Of a DNA stretch of 64,000 bases, positions 33,701-45,500 are shown in pieces (the stretch's first letter is position 1; every line of letters begins with the position of its first letter). A program made the translations under genes and the position numbers. This DNA is from Ulva prolifera. Taxonomy: Eukaryota > Chlorophyta > Ulvophyceae > Ulvales > Ulvaceae. Under the pieces are notes generated by a model, which saw only the letters and a program-made list of their open reading frames with translations, was not told the DNA's origin and ran no database searches. The DNA is taken from contig CM041200.1 in the NCBI GenBank assembly GCA_023078555.1, positions 7,355,361-7,419,360 on the forward strand, written 5' to 3'.

Positions 33701-36700
33701 GTCGCCTGCATGTGGGTCTTGCATGTGATGTGCACCCTACAAAATGCAACTGATGCCGCACTGGATGGCATGCGATGCTGACATTATCAACTATTGTCCT
33801 TCTCTTGCGCGAGGACTGCCTTCATGCGGCGGAGCGTCACCGTGGCAGCTGCGTGGCAACATTGTGATCATGAAGAAAATTATGCAGGCTGCATCTTCAC
33901 GGACTGGGCAGGTTTCCGGTCCCCCCTCCTCCTCCAGTTTCAGAGCATGGCCAGTGTTCGCAACTCTGTCTTCCGTAACATGCACCTCCATGCTGAGATC
34001 GTCGATGTCTCCTTTGAGGGTACAATAAACTTCCAGAACGTTTCCTTCGTCAACGTCAGCCTTGAGCACGGCGCCATCGTCAGCACCACCCTCAACGACT
34101 ACCAGCAGTCGATCGGGTACTACCTCAACTACTATGCGGAGGATGACGAGGCCTACGACATGCCTGTTTCAAATGTCCCGCCGGGCCATCGAAGCTTGTT
34201 CGGCGAGCAGCTTGCAGTTTGGAACAGTACAATGAGCGATTGCGTGTACCTGATTAGAAGATCTCGCACTCCAGAGGACCTGCTCCCCGGCTGCCCATAC
34301 AAGGCAGAAGAGGCCCGCAATCGCACAATCGACCGAAGCGTCGGCAGGGCCACTGGCACTGATGTTCTGATTTTGGACTATGCATATGGCGACTACATGC
34401 TGGGCCCTGCTGGCATGGTGGACTACATGCTTGATACCACACAGTCTGACTACGGTGCGGCTCAACGCTTTCCTTGACGCCGGTGCGGCCCATCACTGCA
34501 GCTGAGGCAGCTTTTGCCGCCTCGGTGGGGTATGAAGGTATCACTCCAAAGCATATCCATATACAGTGTTCCGCTGACTCAGCTCGGAGCCATGAACTGC
34601 GTCGTGCACGAGCCTATGTTTTCAATCAGTGGGCGAGGTGTGTCGGAAATGCCATGGTTCACCAACACTGTTGGCAATGGTACCGCTGTCCGATCATACG
34701 AACATGCATACACGATTGTACGACCCTGAAGCATATAGTTTTGTGCCGTTGTCGCATGATACGCATGGTCGCTTGGGACAGCCTGCTATGGATCACTTGA
34801 ATGATTGAATCGACTGGCGGACGTTGCGTCTCGGTGTGGTGTGGTGAACCGTGGCGTGTTTGTGACGAATGCTCGCGCCGGTTGAGTTTGGCGTTGTGCA
34901 AAGGGAATGCGTGTGTGCTCCGTGCGGGGCTTCAGTCTTTGGCTGGAATCACCGGCAGGGCTGTGGTACGCGCTCGTGCCCGGCCTAGTGCCATGAATGA
35001 GTGAATGGATCTGCGAGTGAATTCTGAGAAACGGCTCAATGCCGGCCTCTGTAATTTGTAACTACATACAGCTAGCTGTGCATGCCACGCACAGCGGCCG
35101 ATTAAAGGCAGTTATAGTCGTGTTGGCAGTAGGTTTGAAGTTAGACCGCGTTTTGCCATTCTGCCCATGCCCCAATCTGACTTCACTAGACTTTGCTGGC
35201 TATAGCAAAAAGTTGCGGAGGCTACTGCAAACAGACAGTACCAGTGCAACATTCAGTATATTCAGAAACTACTGCAACCATGTACATGTGACAGCGGCCG
35301 GGCCTTTCTGCTAGATGGAAATCTGATGGTCTTGGTCGTGATCACTCCACACGAGCGGTCCATCGTGACTCCGAGTCACTCTGATCGGATCAGCAGGTGG
35401 CGTTGGTTGTGCAGATGTATTGTTGTAGATAAATCATATTGATGTGCAATGCCCAGAGCAATGTCATTTCTGGCCGCGTGCACTTGCGTGTACGTCCTAA
35501 ACGCACGGTCCAGAGTCATGTAGCGGTCCAATCACCAATGTCTACTATGCAGCCTACTATGACAGCCCTTGGGTGCGGGGTGTGACGACAGATGATCAGA
35601 TCTGGCTTGAACGGACACATGAGGTGTGCACATGCTCCCGGAACACACACAAGATGTTGCATCACACAGTAGGAAAACTCTCCTTGGCGTTCAGGTGTTG
35701 CCCCCGCTTGCACCGGCACCTTGGTGGCCGCCCTTCCTGCCCCCGCTGCCGCCCCCGCAAGAGAGGACTTCGCTGCGGCCGGACCGGACACCCTCCCCAG
35801 CTGTTGCAGCTGCCATGGTGGGTCCCCTGTCAAATCAGACTCTACCAGCCCTTCCTGCCAGTGGGCGCCGCATCGACGTCATCACCATTCTGCTGATAGT
35901 AGTTGCGGAGGTGCTGCTGGCGAGCGTGCTGCTGTGGTTGTGGATCACAGTGAGAAGCCGGGTGTTGCGGAAGCGCTGCATGTGTGGGAAGGTGCGGCAG
36001 GACCTAGGTCAATTCCATGTCACTGCGCAATGCTATGCCCTGAAGCATGCCTTGAAGCATAAAGGCTACGTGCATGGCATGCTGAAGTAGATTTCACTGA
36101 CATCTCAGATGCCGACCTGTTGTCTGCAACCTCCACGGTGTACATGCAGACGCAGTCGACGAGATCTTTTGTATGCAATTGCTGAAGAACAGAACAATTC
36201 AGCAGTGGCGGTCAGGATCGTTCACCTGGAGGCAGCTGTCTGTTGCAGCTCTGCGCCGGGATCTCTACGAATTACTTAGTACCACATGGGAAGCGGCAGG
36301 TCATTGTTCATGCAGGGCCGCGAGTACAGGAAGCGGGCGGCGGCACAGCCGCGGCCGGCCCCCAATCACGATGGCGGTGGCGCACCACCACGTGGCCACG
36401 CAAAGCACGCAGGCGAAGGCACCACGCGTGGGAGACACTGTGATGGGTCTGCGTCAGTTGTCAGCAACGGTGCTGATGCCCCCCCAGCATCGCTCTTCAA
36501 CCCCGACTATGAATACGCACTACCGCTCCACCTAGCCCTGTTTGCACAGCCCCCGCAGTCCCTTGCATCGACCGGACATACCAGGGCTGGGAGCACGGTC
36601 GTTTTCGCGCCGTATACTATCTACCCTACGCAGCCGCCTGCTCCAAAATCAACGCAGGTGTACGTTTCAGCGGACGAAGCAGAGAGAGCTAAGGATGGCA

Positions 36701-39700
36701 TGCCCAAAGAGGCAGAGGCTGATGCAGATGGCATCGAGGTGCGGCAGGCAGGGGGGAAGGTTCAACATCCCGGGGATGCAAAGGTGGCTAGCGTGGCACA
36801 GCGGACGACTGAAGTTGCTACAGGCACGCCAGGTAGACGGCTGCAGGGGCAGCTCGACAGCTTTACAGCTTCGGACCTGTTCCTCGGACGGTTTGAGATG
36901 CTGGGGCGCCACCACCGCCGAAGGGGAGGTGCGATCAGGTTTGAACTTGAGGTCCTTCTGTCACGGCGGGTCTTTCTGTTTGAGTGGGAAGGTTGTGGTA
37001 CAGCTCCCGCAATTAGATGCCAAGACCACCATGACTGCACACACGGCCAGATCTGACTCTGTCGCCGCGGCGACGACTCATGATGCTCGTTTATGGGCTA
37101 GTGGTCAGCTTACAGGCTAGTGGTCAGCTTACTTGAAAGTCAGGCATCATGAGTCCGACAGAGTCTGGCTGCTGGGAAACCTGGTCAGGTCTAGAACAGT
37201 GACATGCTGGCAGTGAGGTGAAGGAGGTCCTGGTGCACATATATATGTATACATTGCCTTGATGCCAGCTCGTGACAGAGCCAAGTTCAGCAGTTGATTG
37301 ATCACGGATGTTGCATTGTCATCTCCAATGACCTAGCCCTGCACGCATCGAAATCGAAGATACGAGACGGGCTTACTCGATCACAATGCATCCACCTGAA
37401 TAGTCTGTTGTACATGATGAGCGCCACGAGGTGGGCATCTACGGGAGGAAAGCCTAGTAGGACAGCTGCAACATTTTGCGCTGGGTAGGTGGCTGCTCAT
37501 ACGCGCCGTGAGACCACGTGCGTTCACACTGCGCATGCATGGATGTCGGAGCACATTGCACTGCCTCCTTGGGTGGAGATACCTAGCTGTCTGCATGCGG
37601 GATTTTTCAGTTCATTGAGATGAGTCTTGTCTTGGGTTTCTCGAGAGGGTGTGTAAGGTGAGACTGTTTGGTATATTGGGCACCGGTACATAAATACCGG
37701 TACATATGTCAGAGGGCGCAGGTGAGACTTCACATCAGTCATGGTGCCAGTGGACCGAGCCGCGGCGGTGGGTGCACTTTCAGCGTGGTTGTTGTCCGAG
37801 TCTCTGTGGCAGGGCATGCAGTTGAGAGCACGCTCAACCTCTGCATGTGATGGATGCCAGTACATCTTGACGCATTCATCTCGATGCAGGGCAGGCCGTG
37901 GTGCAGTTTGCACAGAGCCGGCGAGACCGCTGCGAGTTTGCGGTCAAGTTCTTCTTAGACTGGGACGCATTCCTCACTGAAGCTGCCCTCTACGCTGCTG
38001 CGTTCCCCGGCATCTGCAGCACTGGCTCTGCTGAAGTAACCGCACGTGCGCGGGCCGTCTCCCAGCTGGTGTCAGAATCAGGGACAGCCTTCATGTCGCG
38101 GGACGTGTCCAAGTTCCTGCCGCAGGTGGAGGCGGTGTGCGACGGCGTGGCGGGGGGCCTGGAAGACCCCCAGGGGAGGCCGCTGCCGCCATGCATTGTG
38201 ATGGAGAGGGGCGAGTCTCTGCAAGATCTGTGCAACCGCGCCGAGCCTGACATCTTCACTATCCTTGCGGTGGGCTACTCCCTTGCACACTAGGCTGATT
38301 TCAACACTGTTTGCTCGACCGCAGAGTGCTTGCACATTGAGTCAAGCGGTAAACGCGTTCAGACTGTCAGGCGCATACATCGCTCGAGATCTCAGCCAAA
38401 ACGAAGGAGTCAGTGTGATGAGATCCATCTTCTCGATCAGCAAATCAATGTTCAGCGCCAAAAATGTGATGTAGTAATTTAGTAGAACCAATGAGACTGC
38501 AGATGATGTGCGGGCCGGCACACGTATGAATTATGTAGCTTGGAAGCTATACTTGATTTTGTCACATGGAAGCACGGTGCCTCCAGACCATATGTTCATC
38601 TATACAGATCGCCATAATGCAGAAGCCAAACTGAGCTTTGCATACATGGCGTGTTAACAACGAATGTAGGCACATGATGTAGCCACTGTCAGGTTTCAGC
38701 CGGCCTGCCTTCTGCAGGTGCTGTCCAATGTTTCAAGCCGGATCGCCGTCATGCATGCACTCGGCTACGTGCACCGCGACATCAAGCCCGCCAACGTCAT
38801 GTGGCTGCCGCGGCAGAACCGCTGGACAGTCATTGATTTTGGCTGCATTGCACGAGTGGGAGAAGATGCGCCGCTGAGCTTCACTCTTGCGTACGCGCCC
38901 CCGGAGGTAGCTGCGGCGTGCCAAGCGCGGCGCAGGAGTATCGACGCTCGCCCGGCGTTGGACGCGTGGTCGCTGGGCGTCACGGCGTTTGAGCTTCTGA
39001 CGGGGGCACCAGCCTTTGACCTAGTGGGCCATGGTCGCTGCAAGGTGTGCCTCAAGACACGTTCCCGTGTACATATCATGGCATGCCATGTGGTGGGTAA
39101 TTTGGTCGCTGCGATTGCCCACAGCTAGCGTCGTGTTTTGGCTTAAATGCCGAATCATAGAGTGGTCCACAAATCTGACGTTCGGCATGTGACAACGGCT
39201 CAACAGCTCCGCTTGATGTGATTCACATCAAGTTGTGGCGACGCCATGCATGCATGCGCGGATGCTAAGCAGAAGCCGATCATACAATGCGGATCCGATC
39301 ATACCATGCGGATCGATGCATAATTATATATAGAGCTAGAAGTGCATTCGTGCGAATGCGCTACGCCGTACCGACTCTATCGCGTTGCTGATTCCAGTTG
39401 CTTCATCAGACTCAGATGTGCAAACGTCAGGGCAACACCTCCGTGTCAGACTCTGAGATTTCAGCATGCATACGCCAGTGGCTTTGCAGGCGGCATGAGC
39501 AGCTTCAGGTGTGTGTGCTGATGCAGGTCATGGCGATGCTGGCTGGCGACCTGCCGCTACCATGGGAGGGGGAGCTCAGCGCGGAGGTGCAGCAGCACCT
39601 CGGCGTGTTTCGAGAGCCGATCCTGCAGCTGCTGCAGCGCGACCCCGCCCGCCGCATCTCCCTCGACGCCTTCCATGCGTCCTGCACCCGGACACGGCTC

Positions 39701-39712
39701 TTCTCCTCTTAA
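30703..39712 (+). CDS. Gene B: receptor-like kinase with beta-helix-like ectodomain
   Basis: This has the same domain order as gene D but is a diverged paralogue. Supported exons are 30703-31047, 33091-33424, 33888-34454, 35524-35623, 35695-35991, 36316-36928, 37890-38269, 38718-39044 and 39527-39712. A further ectodomain exon near 34502-34717 (KVSLQSISIYSV..., NTVGNGTAVRSYEHAY) is likely, but its junctions do not fit in phase. The ectodomain shows beta-helix-like runs (VSFEGTINFQNVSFVNVS) and N-glycosylation sites. One membrane span (VITILLIVVAEVLLASVLLWLW) lies in the 35695 exon. The kinase has Lys at 37946-37948, HRD at 38772-38780, DFG at 38835-38843 and APPEV, all intact. Intron 1 carries the 1.4-kb element at 31189. 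No signal peptide is evident at the ATG chosen. Its 3' half belongs to duplicated block 2. Confidence 0.8.
31189..32599. mobile_element. 1.4-kb element with long terminal inverted repeats
   Basis: The ends are inverted copies of each other over about 93 bp (from AGGGGGTCATCC through ...TTTCCACTATTG), without visible mismatch. An 8-bp target duplication CGACTGTC flanks it (31181-31188, 32600-32607). No transposase frame is visible, so it is non-autonomous. An 8-bp duplication fits hAT-like elements, but the long ends are more like Mutator-type, so the superfamily is open. It sits in intron 1 of gene B. Confidence 0.88.
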
Positions 39713-40645
39713 GAGCCTGCCCCTAGCGCCTGATTCCTCTGCTTCAAGTGCCCCGGACAGCATGCACTGGAAGGTGGCTCTACCTGGTTTCTATCGCTGC
39801 ACTGGGACGCAGCATGCACTCAAGTTGATGTACATTGTGTGCGTGCATGTGTGTAGGTGTAGACCTTCGTTCAGCTGACTGGCCGCGGGGTCGTCTGGAT
39901 ACAATAATTCTGTATGGCCAGTGCTGTGCTTCTAGCTGGGCACGGGATCGGCACTAGCAGCTACCACCTTGTTTCGTAGTTGGTTTTGGTGCATTGTTTT
40001 GGCCGTTCTTTTTTGTTCTGTGGCTGCCACCACGTGTGCCAGATCTCTGGCTGTAGATGCTGTAGAGGCGCACACTGCGTGCCTCCCGCATGCATTGCTC
40101 GCACCCGTAAGCTACATGGACTGCCTTATCGGGATATCGATATCCCGTCCCGTTCTTTGACGATGTGTTGTGCTTGCTGTTCCGGCATGAGCGCCTCGCT
40201 CACGTAGACTTGCTCCCAGGATTGAATGCGTGCCACTGGCCACTTGTGATCAAGCTGTGTGTTGATTGTTTGACTGATTTTCGGCCAGCCTGACTCAGGT
40301 AAGTACATTTTGTGACTGTCATGTGGTTACCTGTAGTAGCATCATCCAGTGAAGGTTTTCCCTTGGGTGGTGCACGAGGCGGTCAGTGATAGTGTTAGGG
40401 CAACCTCATAATTAACAAATCTGTGCTGCTTGCATTCTAGATCTGATGCACCTTGACATGTGCACCCTAACATGTGTGACCTTAAGCTTACCACCTTCAC
40501 ACCAGTGACTTCCAGCACAAATTTAAATCGTGGATCAACTGCATAGTCAAGGCCCCAGAAAACACAAACGGTCAACTGACCGGTGGACCCCACTTCATTT
40601 TTGTACGGCAGTTGCCTACATAGGACGACACGGCAGTCATTGATA
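39713..40645. other. Gene B 3' flank, no gene
   Basis: This corresponds to 2397-3293 in copy 1. No coding exon is present. It ends at the Harbinger-like insertion. Confidence 0.5.
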
Positions 40646-41573
40646 GGCCGTGTTCAGCGGAACGTGTCCGGTTCGGGAAAAAAATCGTAAAAGTTACATC
40701 GTAGACGTGAAACAATCATAAATACATGATTTATGTTAATCTGCGTTGGCCGTTTGTTGAAATTCGTCGTCGTCTAGGAGTTATTCGAACATTTCGAATG
40801 TGTCTCGGAAAAGTGTCCGCCGCCCCCTCGGGGGGGGGGGGGGGGGGGGGAGGGGGGGCCCAGGGCACATTTCCCGAGGACGAGGTCGAGGACGCGAACC
40901 AGGACGCATGCCTCTGTGAGTCGTCCGGAATGGCCTCTGGTCACTAATGTATAAACAGAGACAATTTTATGAGTAACATTACTACAGTATACCAATTTGC
41001 CGTCTCAACTGATCGTTCTTCTTTGCCTTAAGGCAAAATTTTGCCTGTACGTATACATCCAAGTAATGTTACAAAAAGAGTGAACGGGAGAAAACAATCT
41101 CACCCGAATCAACTGCAACATACACTCACACACACACGAACACTACAACCGCACTCACAATACATCCAAGTCAGTACTCTCCTTCCTACCCAGATCCGAC
41201 GCAATTCGCGTATGTACTCGAGATCTATCGGCTCAAGATCGTCAAGCCATCTATTTGCACTATTCATGTACTCGTGGATCATGATGTCGTCGTCGCTATC
41301 AGACCAAGAGGCATCAGGCCAGCGCACGCTGTCGCCATCATGTACATTCGCGAAATTCATCTCGATGCGATCGAGAACAACTCCAAGCATCAACAGGTGT
41401 TAAATAGAGCATGTTTCCATGCTTTTAGCTTGCTTATAGCTCTTTTCGCCTTCATGGGCCATTGCGTCCTCGTGACGCTATTCGCCACTGAACACAGCAC
41501 GTAATGTGACCGGTCACATCACCCGCGCCCGCCCCATGCGTCCTTGATTCGGCGCGTTCCGCTGAACACGGCC
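40646..41573. mobile_element. PIF/Harbinger-like element, 928 bp
   Basis: The terminal inverted repeat GGCCGTGTTCAGCGGAACG is exact at both ends. Flanking trinucleotides are ATA (40643-40645) and TTA (41574-41576). Copy 1 has a single TTA at the empty site, so the target duplication is TTA with one later change. TTA duplications and GGCC...GTTT-like ends fit PIF/Harbinger. A minus-strand frame (41393-41109) with an acidic SDSDDDIMIHEY segment may be the start of a lost transposase, but this is inference. It contains a G21 run (40830-40850) and a nested retrotransposon tail. Confidence 0.85.
41065..41159 (-). mobile_element. 95-bp LINE 3'-tail insertion
   Basis: This is a severely 5'-truncated copy of the tail of the LINE at 11279-15005, flanked by a 12-bp target duplication ATACATCCAAGT (41053-41064, 41160-41171). 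Such tails with duplications are the mark of target-primed reverse transcription. Confidence 0.85.
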
Positions 41574-41816
41574 TTATGCCCACGGATGAAGGAGACAAGA
41601 GAGCACCATGGCCACCAGGGATATTTGGTGATATATCCACGACACACACACACACGCCACCAAGCCCTCTCGACCGCACTCATGAGTGATCACTCCCTCC
41701 CTGTTACGCGTACGGATTTTAAGCCCCCCACCAACGTTGTAGTGTCCACTCCCATTTCCAATACTGATCAGATCAAAGTCAGAGAAGCCGGTAGCGCCAC
41801 AGGCAACAATCCGCAG

Positions 41817-42521
41817 TCATATGCCGCCTCCTGCCAACTCAGAGGTGGTCTGGCCCGTGAAAAGCTTGTTGCAGGATGCATGAAATGCCTGCATGCTCGC
41901 CCGCCGCGCGGGGTCGCGCTCCAGCAGCTGCAGCACCGGCCCCTTGAACGCCCCGAGCTTGCGCTGCAATGCTTCCTCCAAGCAGCCTGGGCCCTCCCAC
42001 GGGAACGGCCTCTCCCCTGTCAACCTTGCTAGCACCTGCACAGGCACCCTCCAACACTGATGCTGGCCCACAGTATCCCACAGCCCAACATTTACACATA
42101 TGCACTGTGTTACCTTGAAATGAACTTACAAGGCGCCGCACTCAAACACTCGTAAATGACAGCGCACTTGTGAATGCGTGGCATGTATACTACAGGTGTT
42201 CACGCCATAATCTCCATTTCCAAGCCGCCTGACGGAGTGTGCAGGTCGTAGCTGGGATATGACAGGAAGCACACCCCGTCGCAGCCTTCAGCGAGCATGT
42301 TGAAGGCAGGTGCCCGTGTCAGCAGCTCAAACGCCATGATGCCGAGTGACCACGTGTCCAGCGCCGGCTGGGCCTCAATGTCCGGCCGCCGCCCCCTGTA
42401 CGCTGCAGCTACCTCCGGGGCGGCATAGCCAAGGGTGAAACTCAGTGGCGCCTGAGCGCCCACCCGCGCAACGCAACCAAAGTCGATGAGCGTCCAGCGG
42501 TTCTGCCGTGGCAGCCACATG

Positions 42522-42552
<31 letters not shown>

Positions 42553-45500
42553 AGCCGGCCGCATGCAAGTCTGCGAGGCGCTTGGAGATGTTGGCCAAAA
42601 CCTGTACACGAGCAGCACTGGCAGGCTCCGTTGCGCATGATGATAAATGCGCCATGATCTCGATTGTGGCTTATCTGTGCCACAAAGTAGCAGTAAGAAA
42701 CACTTCAAGTTGTACCTGTGCCTGCTCTTGAGATGGAAGAGACCTAACAGCGGGTGCACATGTTGCCACCTGTTGTGTTCATCCCAAAGCAGGAGGCCTG
42801 CTGTATTGCATGCCAGTGGCAGTGCTTTGCTCGCAGGCATGTACACTCCTGAGCTGAGTTGCTAGAAACGTACAGATGCATGCAGGTCATCACACGTGGC
42901 TGCGCTTCAGACAAGGTATCTACGCTAAACGTCCGTCCCAGAAAATCATGAAAAACAGACCTGTACATGATGTGATCTCAGGCTGTCAGCCTGGGTTCCA
43001 CATTCTCCATGTGCATAACAATGAGGCAGGTAGCTTGTCAGCTCAGCACTGCAAACAGGACTGCATGTACCAATCGCCCGCAGATGTCCACCACCGTACG
43101 AGAGCTCACCGCGATCGCTGCGAATCGGTCAGGCTCGGCCCGCTCGCTCCAGTCCTGCAGGCTCTCGCCCTTCTCCATCACGATGCACGGCGGCAGCGGC
43201 CGCCCCCGGGGGTCTGTCACGCCCGGCTGTGCAAGGGCTCCCTCCTCGCCACAGAACACCGCCTCCACCTGCGGCAGCAGCTTCGCGACCGCCTGCGGCA
43301 TGATTTCAAGCGGCCGCGCAGTGAGTCCGGTACTACCCCGCCTCGTAGCAGAACCACCACTGCCCTGCGGCTCCTCACTAGTGCTAGTAGGCATCACATG
43401 GTCCCATGTCTTATCCGCTGCATCTGCCGTGTACATGCTGGACTCTGAGCCATGCATGGCCACATGGTCTACATACCTCAGGCTGCTAGGATCACTAGCA
43501 GATGCACCGCTGCTGTAGCCGTCAAGTTCTTGTGCAGTTTTGTGTGATTGGGCGTCATGATTGTGCGGTGCAGGTGCCGAATTCAAAGCAGGCATGGCAA
43601 GGTCGCGGGGGACCATGTTGCGGACGTGAGGGAAGCAAGCGGCGTAGAGGACGGCCTCGACTGCAAAGGCCTCCCGGTCGAGGAAGAATTTGATGGCGTA
43701 CTGGCAGCTGTCCATGCTGCCGAGGGCAAACTGAACGACCGCCTGGCCTGCATGCACGGAACGCCTTGGTTAACACAACGTTGTGTTATCAAGGCGGGGC
43801 TTGCACGCGCACAGAAAATGCTCAGGAAAAACCATGGCTCATTATCAATCTGGGGCCTGCTCTGGCTGTGTGGCCTCGTTCCTGAGCTGATACTTGTTTC
43901 GATTCGCAGTCATGAGTGACGATCAATAGCAAGACTTCTCTACAATTGTAGTCCAGATACTGAATATTGTTGCAGGTAGTGTTGTAGGAAATGTCAGGGT
44001 ATGCAGCCAACATGCATGGAGCGACACTGTCCTATTGTGAAAGTTGGATAAGCCTGAGCAACAGCCACACGATGAGCAAGCATTTGCAAAAAAAACCTTA
44101 AGCATCGGTCAGAAGTCGCGCACCCCCGCGGCGGCGGTGGCGACGCCCCAGCATCTCCAGCTCACCCAGAAACAGGTCACTGCTCTTGAATAGGTCCAGC
44201 TGCCGCTCAAGCCGCCGCGCTTTATGCCCCAGATCCCCCTTCTTTTGAAGGGATATGCTTCTGCCGAGTTGCAGCTGCAGCGCACCCGCCGCCATGTGCG
44301 CCGCAGCGCCCTGCTGGGCACTACTAGTAGCAGACGCACCCTTCAACTTGTTCTGCAAGTGGCCGTCATTTGGTTCGCCACGGGGCTCACATCTCGCAGC
44401 AGCCGATGAGCGCCGCCAGTGCAGGGGCTCTTGGGGCAGCGCCGCGCCGCCCGCCATGAATGCATGCTCCCATGCAGCTCCCCCTCGCCCCTGAGATGCC
44501 TCCTGTGATGGCATCTCAGACGCCGTGGCCGTCTCGACCATGATCTCTGCCACACCTGCATCTGCTTCAGCACAGCACGGCTCCAGCGTGCATCCAGACT
44601 GTCTCGACAAGCAAGGCTGGGCAGCACGGCTCGAGGCGGAATCTGTGCTGTGGCTCGTCACGCCCGGGGCTGTGCTGACCGTGTAAGGTGGCAGCACGAC
44701 CGTGCTCCCGGGCTCCGGATCTCCAGGCACAGACCTGTGGCCAGAGGCGTCCGTGCGCGTGCCGCCGGTGCTGAAGGGCTGCGCAAAGAGGGCGAGGTGG
44801 CGGGGCAGGCAGTACTCGTAGTCAGGGTTCATGCTGCATCGTGGCTGCACTGAGGTGCCAGCCGCGTCCGCGGCCCCCTGCGCGTGCGTGCATGCGTGTT
44901 GGCACGGGTACCTATGCGTGTGAGCCTCACGTGGCCAGTGGCCCTGAGAAATAGGGGTTACGGCCAGCATGGATCGTGCGCAGCAGACATGCACACTACG
45001 GCTGTGGCGGCTACCGGTAGGGTTCCCATATCCAGGAGACTGTACAGTCGTTGCCACTCGTGCACGTGTCAAAGCCGACAAAAGAAAAAAGCTGGCTGTT
45101 ACGGTACAGAGTCTGGTAACATGGTGAGGATTCTGCATGCGTGGATGGTCAGTGCCTCACCTTATCAGTTCTACCGTGGCCAGTGTCCTGCCGCTGATGG
45201 TGGTACACTGGATCGTCGACTAGTATGTCTTCAGGCTTTGTGGCCCCAGCAGGTAATTGGACCTCACTCAGGACTTTTGACCTGGCCCTGCATCCGATGG
45301 GACGGCCGCGTTTCAGCCACAGCCAAACAGCTGCAGTTGCGGCAGACACGAGCAGAACCAAAGCCACAGCCACTGCGGTGACCACCTCTTGCAGGCTTGG
45401 GCTGGACGGCCTCAGGCTTGGAGGGGTGAGGATGGGGCGCCGCCCCGACGCCGGCAGCCACGGCGGCGGGTCTCCCGGGGCCGGAAACGATAGGATATCC

